Shown: one piece after another, positions 53,374-63,500 of the stretch | Position numbering within the stretch: the stretch's first letter is position 1 | Layout: each line of letters begins with the position of its first letter | Source: Actinomyces procaprae | GTDB lineage: Bacteria > Actinomycetota > Actinomycetes > Actinomycetales > Actinomycetaceae | NCBI RefSeq assembly: GCF_004798665.1 | Contig: NZ_CP039292.1 | Location: 1,550,001-1,614,000 of the forward strand | Length of the DNA: 64,000 nt | Direction: 5' to 3' | Program-made: the position numbers and the translations under genes | Notes under the pieces: generated by a model | What the model saw: the letters and a program-made list of their open reading frames with translations, nothing else | Databases searched by the model: none | Told to the model about the DNA's origin: nothing

Positions 53374-54044
53374 GCCTCACCCGCCGCGCTACCGGAGACG
53401 ACGTCTGCCAGCGCCTGCACGATCAGTGCCGTGGAGGCGGCGCCGGGGTCGATATGGCCGATGGACCGCTCCCCCAGGTAGGACGCCCGCCCCTTCTTCG
53501 CCGGCATCGGCTCGGTGGCCGCGCGGCCGGAATCCGCTGCGGCTGCGGCTGCGGCAACGGCCTGCGCCAGGGAGGAGGTGTCTGCAGCGGCGGCGTTGAG
53601 CGCCTCCAGTGCGGGATTCCAGGCGTCGATCATGGTTTTGTCACCCGCCTCGGCGCTGCCGCGCTGGACAATGCCACCGACGCCGGCAGCCACGGCCGCA
53701 GCCAGGGAGTCGACGTCCAGGGCGTCCTTGCCGGCGCAGGCGGTCGACATGCGCAGGAAGAAGGTGCCATACAGCGGGCCGGCGGCGCCGCCGACCTTCG
53801 AGATCAGAGCCATGGCGGTCTGCTTCAGCACGGCCGCGGGTGCCTGCGGCTGCGACGCCAGTGCGTCGACCGCGGCGGCGAGGCCCCGCTTCATGTTGGC
53901 GCCGTGGTCGGCGTCGCCGATCGCGGCGTCAAGCGCGGTGAGCTCGTCGGCGTGCGCGGAGATGAGCTGGCTGGTGCGGCGGATCCAGTCGGCTACGGCG
54001 GCCCCGTCGAGGACTGTCAGAGGTGTAGGTGTGGTCGAGGTCAT
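53370..54044 (-). CDS. dhaL: Dihydroxyacetone kinase ADP-binding subunit DhaL
   Basis: A 224-residue all-helical subunit holding a tightly bound ADP as cofactor. The nucleotide/Mg motif LDAAIGDADHGANMKRG (three aspartates) and the KVGGAAGPLYGTFF and KTMIDAWNPALEAL segments are intact. Slightly longer at the C-terminus than the E. coli protein because of an alanine-rich stretch. It works with DhaK and DhaM to phosphorylate dihydroxyacetone using PEP. Confidence 0.93.
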   Translation of the reverse strand: MTSTTPTPLTVLDGAAVADWIRRTSQLISAHADELTALDAAIGDADHGANMKRGLAAAVDALASQPQAPAAVLKQTAMALISKVGGAAGPLYGTFFLRMSTACAGKDALDVDSLAAAVAAGVGGIVQRGSAEAGDKTMIDAWNPALEALNAAAADTSSLAQAVAAAAAAADSGRAATEPMPAKKGRASYLGERSIGHIDPGAASTALIVQALADVVSGSAAGEA

Positions 54045-54048
54045 GTGC

Positions 54049-55053
54049 TCATACCCCCCACCGCAGTCCGGGCGTGTTCACCGGGGCGTCCCACAGGCGC
54101 AGCATCTCCTCATCCGCGCGCACCAGGGTGAGCGAGCAGCCGGCCATATCGAGGCTGGTGATGTAGTTGCCGACCAGCGAGCGCTCCACCTTGATCCCGG
54201 CGTCCTTGAGGATCCTGGCGACCTCGCCGTACATGAGGTACAGCTCCAGCAGGGGGCTGGCACCCATGCCGTTGAGGAAGGCGATTACGCCGTGGCCGTC
54301 ACCGGCGGGCAGCTCCTCCAGGATGGGCGCGGTCAGGCGGGCGGCGATCTCGGACGCGGAAGCGATCTTCTCGCGGCGGCGACCTGGCTCGCCGTGGATG
54401 CCGATACCGATCTCGATCTCATCGTCGGGCAGGTCGAATGAGGGCTTGCCGTTGGCGGGCACGGTGCAGGAGGTCAGTGCCACGCCCATGGAGCGGCCCG
54501 CCTCGGAGGTGCGCTTGGCGACGGCGGCGACCTCGGCGAGCGTGCGGCCCTCCTCTGCGGCGGCGCCGGCGATCTTCTCCACGATCACGGTCACGCCCAC
54601 ACCCCGGCGGCCGGCGGTGTAGAGGGAGTCCTCCACGGCGACGTCGTCGGCGGTCACCACGGTGGCGACTTCGATGCCGGACTCGGCGGCGACCAGCTCG
54701 GCGGCCATGTCGAAGTTCATGACGTCGCCGGTGTAGTTCTTCACGATGTGCAGCACGCCCGCGCCGCGGTCGACGGCCGCCGTGGCCGCAGATACCTGGT
54801 CGGGAACAGGCGAGGTGAAGATCTCCCCGGCGCAGGCTGCGTCAAGCATGCCGGTTCCGACGAAGCCCCCGTGCAACGGCTCGTGGCCACTGCCGCCGCC
54901 GGAGACGATGGCGACCTTGCCCATGTCCTTGGGAGTGGCCCGGTAGATGATGTGCTGCGCCTCATCGACTCTGAGGCTGTCGGGGTGTGCCGCGGCCATT
55001 CCGGCCAGTGCGTCGGTGACTACCCCATCGACGGAGTTGATTAACTTTTTCAT
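54049..55053 (-). CDS. dhaK: Dihydroxyacetone kinase substrate-binding subunit DhaK
   Basis: A 334-residue subunit that binds dihydroxyacetone covalently as a hemiaminal to H220 (GIGIHGEPG). Other active-site parts visible are SGGGSGHEPLHGG (H57) and NYTGDVMNF (D110). First gene of dhaK-dhaL-dhaM. The ATG at 55053 is preceded by TACAGT six bases upstream, so the mRNA is probably leaderless. No glycerol dehydrogenase or DhaR/DhaQ regulator is adjacent. Confidence 0.94.
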   Translation of the reverse strand: MKKLINSVDGVVTDALAGMAAAHPDSLRVDEAQHIIYRATPKDMGKVAIVSGGGSGHEPLHGGFVGTGMLDAACAGEIFTSPVPDQVSAATAAVDRGAGVLHIVKNYTGDVMNFDMAAELVAAESGIEVATVVTADDVAVEDSLYTAGRRGVGVTVIVEKIAGAAAEEGRTLAEVAAVAKRTSEAGRSMGVALTSCTVPANGKPSFDLPDDEIEIGIGIHGEPGRRREKIASASEIAARLTAPILEELPAGDGHGVIAFLNGMGASPLLELYLMYGEVARILKDAGIKVERSLVGNYITSLDMAGCSLTLVRADEEMLRLWDAPVNTPGLRWGV

Positions 55054-55059
55054 GGCAGA

Positions 55060-55065
55060 ACTGTA
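55060..55065 (-). promoter_or_regulatory. Leaderless -10 box of dhaK
   Basis: On the minus strand TACAGT, six bases, then ATG at 55053. No Shine-Dalgarno. Confidence 0.45.
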
Positions 55066-55191
55066 CCGCGACTGAGGCGCCGATCACTGCCGCGGCATGC
55101 GTAGGCGGCCGGTTCGATATATGCAGGGGGCTGTGCAGGACCGGTACGACGCTTCGTTCACGTCGGCCCGCTGGGCGCCGTGCAGGGCGGG

Positions 55192-55692
55192 TCAGGGCGC
55201 CGTGCACAGCACGATGGCCACCGCCCAGTCGCCGTCATGGCTCAGGGATACAGGCCAGCGCTCAGGTGCGGCGGCATCCTCCCCCAGGCTTGCGCCAACC
55301 GCCGCGGCAACGGTTCCGGTCAGGCGCAGGGACGGGCGTCCCCAGCGGTCACCGACCAGCTCGATCTCACGCCAGTCGACCGCCTCAGGCGACAGCTGCG
55401 GAGGGACCGATCGCCCGGCCACGGTGTTGGCGGCGGCGGACCAGGCCTTGACGAAGGCCTCCTTCGCGGCCCAGCGTCCCGCCAGGTGCTCGACCTGCGG
55501 TGAGCTGCCGGCGTCGGCCCGGCGAGCGGCGTCGCGCCGCTCGCGGGCGGTGAAGGCCCGCCCGGCGAAGACGGTGCCGGGCTGGTCCAGCTGCTCGGCC
55601 AGGCCGGGGATGTGGACCAGGTCCACGCCGACGCCGAGGATCCCACCGTTTTGACGTTCAGGGACGTCGGGCAACCGCGGTTCAACGCCCAT
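55192..55692 (-). CDS. acpS: Holo-[acyl-carrier-protein] synthase
   Basis: A 166-residue 4'-phosphopantetheinyl transferase of the AcpS type. The family motifs GVGVDLVHI (metal-binding Asp) and GRWAAKEAFVKAW (WxxKEA) are intact, with a C-terminal SLSHDGDWAVAIVL. It loads the ACP domain of the fatty acid synthase encoded 1.8 kb upstream; in mycobacteria fas and acpS are adjacent. ATG 55692 overlaps the toxin stop by 11 bp, suggesting that an insertion has been placed right against it. Longer than E. coli AcpS by an insertion around 90-120. Confidence 0.9.
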   Translation of the reverse strand: MGVEPRLPDVPERQNGGILGVGVDLVHIPGLAEQLDQPGTVFAGRAFTARERRDAARRADAGSSPQVEHLAGRWAAKEAFVKAWSAAANTVAGRSVPPQLSPEAVDWREIELVGDRWGRPSLRLTGTVAAAVGASLGEDAAAPERWPVSLSHDGDWAVAIVLCTAP

Positions 55693-55942
55693 AGTGGAGC
55701 CTGCACGCAACGACGAGAATGTCATCCCCACCGACCCGGTAAACGAGCCTGTGCTCGGCGGTGATGCGACGCGACCAGTAGCCGCTGAGATTGCCGCGGA
55801 GGGCCACAGGCTTGCCGGGTCCCTCGCTGCCGTGCCGTTGGATGTCCTGGAGGAGGAGATTGACGCGTTCGAGCACTCGACGATCCTCAGCCTGCCACCA
55901 CAGGTAGTCCTCCCAGGCGTGGGTAGACCAGATGAGTCGCAT
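55682..55942 (-). CDS. yoeB: Txe/YoeB family toxin
   Basis: An 86-residue ribosome-dependent mRNA interferase. It begins MRLIWSTHAWEDYLWWQ, has LSGYWSRRITAEHRLVYRV and ends with RLHYGR, matching YoeB with its catalytic Glu/Arg/His-Tyr region. The antitoxin gene lies 11 bp upstream. Catalytic residues appear intact, so the toxin is probably active. Confidence 0.9.
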   Translation of the reverse strand: MRLIWSTHAWEDYLWWQAEDRRVLERVNLLLQDIQRHGSEGPGKPVALRGNLSGYWSRRITAEHRLVYRVGGDDILVVACRLHYGR

Positions 55943-55953
55943 GACGGGCCCGG

Positions 55954-56217
55954 TCAGTCCTCACCGGTGTTCACCAGCTCGTGGGCCTTGCCGCGCCCTT
56001 CCTCGAGCTCGGTGATCGACTCCAGGAGCCGTCTGGCGTTGGCGGGGTTGCGCAGGAGATAAGCGGTCTCCTTGAGCGCCTCATACTCAGCTAGGGAGAC
56101 GATGACGGCGGGATCGTGCCCGGCTCGAGTGATGACGACCTCCTCGCGGTCGTCCACCACGTCATTGAGCACTTGGGCGTAGCGTGCGCGGGACTCCGTG
56201 TAGGTCATGGTCCTCAT
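55954..56217 (-). CDS. yefM: YefM family antitoxin (Phd/YefM)
   Basis: An 87-residue antitoxin: the N-terminal Phd/YefM fold MTYTESRARYAQVLNDVVDDREEVVITRAGHDPAVIVSLAEYEAL binds DNA and dimerises; the acidic C-terminus wraps the toxin. GGAGG lies six bases before the ATG at 56217; an ATG three codons later is possible. The first four bases overlap the acetyltransferase stop, so the three genes GNAT-yefM-yoeB are probably one transcript, and the pair autoregulates. Confidence 0.9.
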   Translation of the reverse strand: MRTMTYTESRARYAQVLNDVVDDREEVVITRAGHDPAVIVSLAEYEALKETAYLLRNPANARRLLESITELEEGRGKAHELVNTGED

Positions 56218-56867
56218 GACTCACCTCCTGTGCAGAAAACTGTACGTCGCGTTGATTCTTCACTGCAATGGAGCGTCGCCGAGCAGTTCTGTCTCGCGCC
56301 AGTCGTCCGCTGCTGGCGCCAGCCGGCGGGCCGGCGCATGGTGACCACCGGGAGCACGCCCCGCCACAGCGCCTCCGAGCCCGGAATTGCTTGGAATCCG
56401 AGTCGCCTGTAGAAGCGTTGCGCCCCACGGTTGAAGCGGGCCACATCCAGGTCGACGGGCCGGTCCGGATCCAAGCCCGCCATGGCCGCCCGGGCCAGCG
56501 CGCTGCCGACCCCGCGGTATCTGAACGCGGCATCTATGTAGAGGGCCTGGAGGTACTGGTCGCCTGCATCCCCGACCTGCGTGATCGCGACGCCGATGAT
56601 CTCGCCGTCGCCGCCGTCGGCGACTATGTAAGAGCCTCGTTCCCCGGAGGCCGCGTCCTGTGCCAGCCGGGCGATGCCTTCGTCGCTGAGCCGAGGCTTC
56701 CAGATCTCGTCGACCCACTGCCGGGTGGCCCCTTCGGGGTGGACGTAGGTGTCGCACCAGGCGCGGTACCACACTCCCGTAGCCGCACGAGCGTCTGAGG
56801 CGCGCATGGGGCGCACCGTGAACAAGCAGTCTTCGTTGTGGTAGGCGGCCCGTCTGGCGTTGCTCAT
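56214..56867 (-). CDS. GNAT family N-acetyltransferase
   Basis: A 217-residue acetyltransferase. The acetyl-CoA loop is RYRGVGSALARAAM (Q/RxxGxG/A form), followed by RFNRGAQRFYRRLGF. The N-terminal FTVRPMRASDARAA is typical. A 30-residue C-terminal tail with several cysteines runs into the yefM start and looks added by fusion to the toxin-antitoxin leader. ATG 56867 is six bases after TAAGAT. Substrate unknown. Because it is coupled to yefM-yoeB it could belong to the module, but similar free-standing GNATs are common. Confidence 0.8.
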   Translation of the reverse strand: MSNARRAAYHNEDCLFTVRPMRASDARAATGVWYRAWCDTYVHPEGATRQWVDEIWKPRLSDEGIARLAQDAASGERGSYIVADGGDGEIIGVAITQVGDAGDQYLQALYIDAAFRYRGVGSALARAAMAGLDPDRPVDLDVARFNRGAQRFYRRLGFQAIPGSEALWRGVLPVVTMRRPAGWRQQRTTGARQNCSATLHCSEESTRRTVFCTGGES

Positions 56868-56873
56868 CACTCA

Positions 56874-56879
56874 ATCTTA
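56874..56879 (-). promoter_or_regulatory. Leaderless -10 box of the GNAT-yefM-yoeB transcript
   Basis: On the minus strand TAAGAT, six bases, ATG 56867. Confidence 0.4.
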
Positions 56880-57102
56880 AGTCTCCGTCTGACAGCTATT
56901 CGTGTCAGCGTGTGTGGCGGGCCGACGGGTGGCCTGCGTGTGCGGAATGCCGGGCGTGCCAGGCGGACGCTCAACCACGCGCCCTCGATCTTTTGCCGAG
57001 TAGGGACACGATTCCGTCAATGATAGGTGCCCCGGCATCCTAGAAGCCATTGTCTCAAGGCTCCCAAAGCTGTGGAAACAACGCAGCACCTTCGTGTGGG
57101 GG

Positions 57103-57230
57103 TTCGTACCTTCTGGTCGGCGATTCGTACCTTCTGACGACGGTACGTACATCTAGGTGCCGAACCGTCGCATAAAAGTCCGAATCGTCGGCGCAAAAGT
57201 ACGAACCGTCAACCAAAGGTACGAACTGTC
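57103..57230. repeat. Iteron-like array of GTACGAA motifs, 20-21 bp period
   Basis: Seven related copies. On the plus strand CGAAYYGTC starts at 57161, 57181, 57202 and 57222, preceded by GT(A/C); consecutive distances are 20, 21 and 20. On the minus strand the same GTACGAA core appears as TTCGTAC at 57103 and 57124 and as TACGTAC at 57144; distances 21 and 20. The two half-arrays point away from each other around about 57152. Two helical turns per unit put all sites on one face of the DNA, as in operator or iteron arrays. Confidence 0.8.
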
Positions 57231-57451
57231 GATACACAGACCACCACGAGCACGAACCCCGCGGGAAACACCACCGCACGGTGAGGCCCCACTCCCGGCA
57301 CCAAGGAAGGGGCCCGGGGTCCGCAAAGACTCGATGCCCAGAAGAATCCCTGCCCTCGTAAACACTGGGCAGGTCGAAGTAGCTGACAGGCCGCGGTGTG
57401 TCCGAACCACGGACACATCCGCGCCGACAACCCCAAGATGCGCCCCACGGC

Positions 57452-57489
57452 GTGGTGGCCCCGGGAGTCGAAGCTCCCGGGGCCACCAC
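57452..57489 (-). terminator. Strong hairpin downstream of fas
   Basis: A perfect 16-bp GC-rich stem (57452-57467 with 57474-57489) and a 6-nt loop TCGAAG, 42 bp after the fas stop. No T-run in the fas direction, as is common for actinobacterial terminators. Confidence 0.75.
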
Positions 57490-57529
57490 TTCTACCGATC
57501 TCGGCGGTTATATCAACCGATCTCGCGGT
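57486..57529. repeat. Second copy of the ACCGAYCTCGG palindromic element
   Basis: CCACTTCTACCGATCTCGG (57486-57504) equals the left end of the 6592-6610 element with one C/T change; a second unit ACCGATCTCG-CGGT follows at 57516-57529, 22 bp on. It lies directly after the fas stop codon, the same relation to a minus-strand gene as the copy at 6.6 kb. Confidence 0.8.
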
Positions 57530-57530
57530 G

Positions 57531-60500
57531 TTAGGCGAGTTCGCCGGTGTGGTAGACGCCGTCGGCGCCGAGGCGGGCCTCCGGGTCCAGCAGCATGGCG
57601 GCCTCAACCTCGTGCGGGTCGCGGCCCTTGCGCTCCTCGCCCAGGCGCCGCCCGTCGATCTGCTCGAACAGCGGGGCACGGCCGATCATGCCGGCGCGGC
57701 GGCGACGCGTGCCGGCGGCCAGGCGCCGGTTGGCGGAGGCCACCCACGCGTCGACGGCCTCCTGACCACCCTGTGCGCGCAGGGCCGCCTCGAAGGCGCC
57801 GGGGTGCACCAGGGCGATCAGGCCGGATACGTGACCGAAGCCGAGGCTGGTCAGCAGGCCCGCACGCACCGGGCCGGCGCCCGGGACGCGGCCGTCGGCT
57901 CCGCCGCGGCCCGCCAGGCGGATCGCAGTGCGCGGCCACACCCAGAAGGCGTCCTTCTCAAGCGGGGCGTCGACCACGTCGAGGCTGGCGTTACCCGGCG
58001 CGATGCCGGTGGCCAGGATCTCGGTCAGGCCGGCCACCTGGAACAGCGCGGCACCGCCCTTGGCGTGGCCGGTGATCGTCTTCTGGGAGACGGCCACCAG
58101 CGGGTTGCCCTCGCTGCGTCCCAGGGCACGCGCCAGACGGGTGTGCAGCTCGGACTCGTTGGGGTCGTTCGCGCCGGTGGAGGTGTCGTGCTTGGACACC
58201 ACGGCGATGTCGTCGGCCTCAACACCCAGAGCGGCCAGGGCCTTGGCCAGGCGGGAGTCCTTGCCGCCGCGGCCCGCGCCGAGGGCACCCAGCCCGGGGG
58301 CGGGGATGGAGGTGTGGGCGCCGTCGGCGTAGGAGGAGACGAATCCGATCACGCCGGCCACCGGCAGCCCCAGTCGGGCCGCCACGGAGCCCCGGGCCAG
58401 GATCACCGTGCCGCCGCCCTCGGCCTCGACGAAGCCGCCGCGGCGGCGGTCGTTGGCGCGGGAGAAGTGGCGGGCGGAGATGCCCTTGGCGTACATGGCC
58501 TCGGCCTCCGCCGTGGCATTCATGTTGCCGAAGCCGACCACCGACTCGATGGAGATGTCGTCGATGGCGCCGGCCACGACCACGTCGGCCTTGCCGAGCG
58601 CGATCTTGTCCCAGCCCTCCTCGATGGACACCGCCGCGGTGGCGCAGGCCGAGACCGGCTGCACCATGGAGCCGTAGCCGCCGACGTAGGACTGCATGAC
58701 GTGGGCGGCCACCACGTTGGGCAGCGCCTCCTGCAGGATGTCGCTGGGACGCTCCTCACCGAGGAACCGGCCGACGAACATCTTGCGCATGGACTCCATG
58801 CCACCGAATCCGGTGCCCTGCGTGGAGGCCACGTCGGAGGGGTGCACCGCCGCCAGCAGCTCGGCCGGGGAGAATCCGGCGGACAGGAAGGCGTCCACCG
58901 CGGTGACCAGGTTCCAGGAGGCGATGGTGTCCATGCCCTGCACCATTGAGGCGGGGATGCCCCAGCGCTCCGGGTCGAAGTCGACCGGGAACTGTCCGCC
59001 CACGGTGCGCGAGAGCGTCGCGCGGCGCGGCACGCGGGCCAGGGACCCGGCCAGGCGGGTGACGGTCCACTCCCCCGTGGGAGCGCCGTCGGACAGCTCC
59101 GGTGCCACCAGCGTGTGCTCGGGGTCGGTGACCTCGATGGTGCGGGCGGTGGCCTCGTCCGCCACGGTGAGGGTGATGTCGTGGTCGAGGTAGACCGCGA
59201 CCTCCTCCGGGCCCTCGGTGGCGATGACGCCGTCGTCGACGAACTCGCGGATACCGCAGCGGGCCACGACCTCGTCCCGGTAGCGGGCGTAGATGTCGGA
59301 CTCCTCGACGAACTCGCCGTCGGTGTCGTACCAGCCGGCCTTCGGGCTGTCCTGCCAGGTCAGCAGGCCCATGCCCCAGGCGAGCTCGAGCACGCCGGCC
59401 GCGGTCAGCTCGACGTCGTCACCGGCGCTCATGCCCAGCTCCGCCTCACGGCGGGTACGGCCCGAGCCCCAGGTGGAGACCTCGCCGGTGGAGACCACGA
59501 CGACCAGGTCGTCCAGGTCCGCGTCCACCTCGCCCCAGTCGGGGGCAGTGGGCTGCGTGGGCACCTGCGGGGTGGGCAGCGCCTTAATGGTTGCCTGCGG
59601 CTCCGCCTCCGGCTGCGCCGTGGGCGCGGCGGCCAGGGCGCTTTCACGCAGTGCCACCAGGTCCACGTCGTCGCCCAGCCCACCGGTCAGGTCCGCCTGC
59701 ACGGGAGCCTGGGCGGCACGCCCGCGCACCTCGGTGGTGCACAGCGCGACGAGCTCGGAGGCGATCTCCTGGGTGGACCAGGTGCGCACGCCCGCGGCCT
59801 CAACGGCGGCGACCAGCGGGTCGTTGCCGCCCATCAGCCCGGTGCCGCGCACCCAGCCGATGCGCGGGTGGGCAAGGGTGACCCGCCCAGACCAGTTCTT
59901 CTCCGCGCGCCACCGGTTCACGACGGCGTCGAGCGCGGACTTTACCTCGCCGTAGGCGCCGTCGCCGCCGAAGGTGCCCCGGTTGGGCGAGCCCGGCAGC
60001 ACCACGTGCAGCCGGTGGTCGACGTGCGTGTCGGTGCCGATGGCGGACAGCGCGGCGATGGTCCGCTCCACGCTCCACAGCAGCAGCCGGGTCTGGGACT
60101 CGGCGGCCGGGCCGGCATCCGCGAGGGTGCCGACCACCCGCGGCGCCGCGAAGGGGAACAGCAGGGTCGGAACCAGCGCCTCCTTGACGAGCTTGGTGGA
60201 GCCGCCGGAGGTGACCACCTGGTCGTTGCCGATCCAGTCGGCCAGCGCATCCACGTCCCGGTAGGAGGCCAGGTTCGCGGGCACCATCCACAGGCGGGCA
60301 CCGGCGGAGGCGTGCTCCCGGTACAGGCGGGTGGCGAAGGCGAGCCGGTTGTGGGTCAGGCGGGAGCTGGTGGCCACAACGGTCGCCCCGCCCGCGAGTA
60401 GCTCGCCGACGACGGCCGCGGCGATCGAGCCGGGAGCCACACCCGTGACCACGGCCACGTCGTCCGCCCAGCGGACCGAGTCCGCGCCGGCGACCGGGTT

Positions 60501-63500
60501 CTGGGCGGCCGCAGCGGAGATCGCCTCGGCGAGCTCCGCGCGAGCGGCCAGGTCGGCCGCGGGCAGGCCGGCGGCGTCGGCGGCGCGCAGCTGCCGGCCC
60601 CACCAGGCGGCCTGGTCGGCCACGGCGGATCCCAGGCCGGTGAAGCGCTGCGGGATCAGCAGGGCATTGGCCTCCTCCAGGTCCATGTCCCCGTTGCCCA
60701 GGCGCGCCAGGTCGTCGCGGGCCGAGGCCCAGCGGTCGTCGATCAGCACAGCACGGTCGGCGGAGAAGGCAGGAGTTACGGACTTGACCCAGCCGCTGCC
60801 CAGCTCGGCGTCAATCGCCTCAATGGCTTTGCGCGTGGCCGCAGCCTCGTCCCCGGCGTCCGCCGGGACGCCGGCCTTGTCGGCCAGGCCCAGCGCGTCA
60901 AGCAGCGCGCGGGCCGTGGTCGCCAGCACCCCGTCGGCGCCGGTGACCTGGGCGGCGAATGCGTCCAGGGCGGCGGAGTCGACCACCGCACCGCCGGCAC
61001 CGCCGGCGCTCGGCATGGCCACGCTCACCCCGTGGGCGGAGGCGACGGCCTGCACGGCCGCGTCGATGAGGGCGTCGACGGCGCCCGCGTTCGTCAGCGG
61101 TGCCGAGGAGCCCAGCGTGGCGAGGTCCTCACCGCGCATCGAGGCCCCCTCACGGGTGCCCAGGAAGATCTCCGCGGTCACGTGTGAGGCCCAGCCGTCA
61201 CCCAGGCCCCAGGTCCCGGTCACGCGGTCGGCGATGCGGCCGGCACGCACCCCGGAGGGGCCGAGGATACGGCCCAGGCCGGTACGGGTGGCATCGGCGA
61301 GGACGGGCCCGAAGGCCTTGTAGCCGGGGGCGCCCTTTGCGACGATGCCGGCCAGAGTGCTCATGTCCGCGTCCGCGGCGCCGTCAATGCTGGCCAGCTG
61401 CAGCTCGGTGCCCAGATCCATCAGCAGCTGGTTACGCCGCGAGGACACGCCGTTGGTCAGCGACTCGGTGGTGTCCGTCGGCGCGATCTGCTCGGGGCGG
61501 ATGCGGGCGGCGTAAGCCAGCAGCACCGTCAAGGCGTCGGTGGCGCCGAAGGACAGGTCCGCGACCGGACCGGACGCGGCCGGGGCGCCGGCGGCAGGAG
61601 CCGCCGGCGCAGCCTCCGCAGGGGCCGGAGCGGAAGCGGGCGGGGCAGCGGGAGTCGGGGCGGACGGCGCAGAGTCGGCCTCCGCGGGCGCGTCGGGCAG
61701 CTCGAAGGCCTCCTCCTCCAGGCCCGCGGCCGGGTCGGTGTCGGTGGCCAGCACGCGCGCCTCGTCGCGGCGGGCGTTGTGCACCACCACGTGGCGGCCG
61801 GCGTGCTGCGGCAGCGCGAGCGTGCGGGAGGCGAGGTTCGCCAGCGTCGGGGACGCCGCCAGGCCGACCTCCACGATGTGCTCGACGCCCAGTCCGCCCT
61901 CCGCGGGGGAGCCCAGCAGGACGTCCTGCGTCTCGATCCAGCGCACCGGGGACGCGAACTGCCAGGCAAGCAGCTCCACCAGCAGCTGACGGCCGAGCTC
62001 GGTGGGCCGGTTAGCCCACCGCTCGAAGTCGTCCACGATCTCGCGCACCGGCTCGGAGGGGACCACGTCAAGCATGGCGGCGGCGAAGTCGCGGGTCAGC
62101 TCGAAGGGGCGCGCGACCAGGTTCGGCACGTACCGGCCGACCAGCCGGTCCACATCCAGGTCCGTCGGGATCAGCGTCAGCAGGCGCTCACGGAACTCGG
62201 GCACACCGGGACGCAGCACCTCCGAGTGGAAGGGGACGTCGATGCCGGGGACGTACATGAAGGGGTTCTTCCCGCCCCGGGCGGCCGCCTTGGCGCGGGC
62301 GTCGGCGGCAAGCGCCTCCAGGCCCTTGATGGTGCCCGCGACGGCGTACTGCACGCCGGCGAGGTTGTAGTTGACGATCTGCAGGAACTCCCCGCTCGCC
62401 TCAGACACCTCGCGAATGTAGTCCTCCACGCCTGCGGCGGAGATACCCGCCTGGTTCGGGCGCAGTGCACCCATCCGGTAGTTGGAGGCGCCGGTCTCGT
62501 CGCGCGGTACGAGCGAGTGCATCGTGGAGCCGCGCTGGAAGACGATCGAGATCGTCGTCTCCACGGACATGACCCGCCCGTAGGCGCTCAGAGCGGTGTA
62601 CTCGCCCAGGGAGTGACCGGCGAAGGCGGCCGACTCCACCAGGGCGCCGGCCTCGGCCAGGCGCGCGGTGGTCGCCATGGCCACGGTCGCCAGCGCCACC
62701 TGGGTGAACTGGGTGAGGTTCAGCAGGCCGTCGGGGTGCCGGTAGGTGACGCCCCGGGCGGTCATCTCCGTGGGGTTGTCGCGTACGAGCGCGATGACGG
62801 AGAAGCCCAGCTCCGCACGGGTGTGTGCGTCCGCGCGCTCCCACACCTCGCGGGCCGCCTTGGAGGTGCGCATCTCGTCCAGTCCCATGCCGCGGGCCTG
62901 GATGCCCTGGCCGGGGTAGACGTAGGCGGTGGGCTCGGGCTCGGTCACCGCGGTGCCGCGGGAGACGACCTCGTCGCCGATGCGGCAGGTCACCTCCAGC
63001 ACCAGGCCGCCGCCGACCACCAGGCCGGTGCGCTCAACGCTGATCTGGACGCGGTCGCCCAGGTCGACCGGGCCGAGCATGGTGTAGGTCCAGCCGGCGA
63101 GCACGTGGCGGGTGCCGTCGGTGGCCGTCGCGGCGGCCGCCTGCTGGGCGGTGGCCGACAGCCACATGCCGTGCACCAGGGGGGCATCCATGCCGGCGAC
63201 CTTCGCGGCGTGGTAGCTGGTGTGGATCGGGTTGAAGTCACCCGTGACCCGGGCGAAGGCGGTCATGTCGCTCGGGGCGGTGACGGTTACGCGCCGCAGC
63301 AGGCGGCGGGCGGCCGGCGCCGTCTCGCGCCCGGTGCCGCCGGCCTGCTCGGGTGAGCTGGGCACCGCGTTGCCGGAGGCGCGGCCACGAATGGCGAAGC
63401 GCTCCCGCATCAGGGCCACCAGGCTGCCGTCGGCGGCGTCGGTCAGCTGCAGGCGCACGTCGACCACGCGGCCGGCACTGGACTCCTCCAGGGCGGCGAC

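Larger units (their letters stand above)
56868..57530. other. 663-bp non-coding region with repeats between fas and GNAT
   Basis: No convincing gene. Both strands have open frames, but their peptides follow the repeats and look like chance translations. Contents left to right: leaderless -10 box, the array at 57103-57230, a GGCCCC/GGGGCC stem (57285-57314), a hairpin TGTGTCCG-AACCA-CGGACACA (57397-57417), the fas terminator (57452-57489) and a palindromic element touching the fas stop. Confidence 0.7.

Noticed and set aside
57103..57230. Possible small CRISPR array
   Set aside because: Units are only about 9-12 bp of conserved sequence with 8-11 bp between, in two orientations, and no cas genes are present.
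57055..57489. 144-codon open frame on the minus strand and overlapping plus-strand frames in the fas-GNAT gap
   Set aside because: The peptides repeat with the 20-21 bp DNA repeat, have no recognisable domain and no ribosome site; best explained as non-coding repeat DNA.
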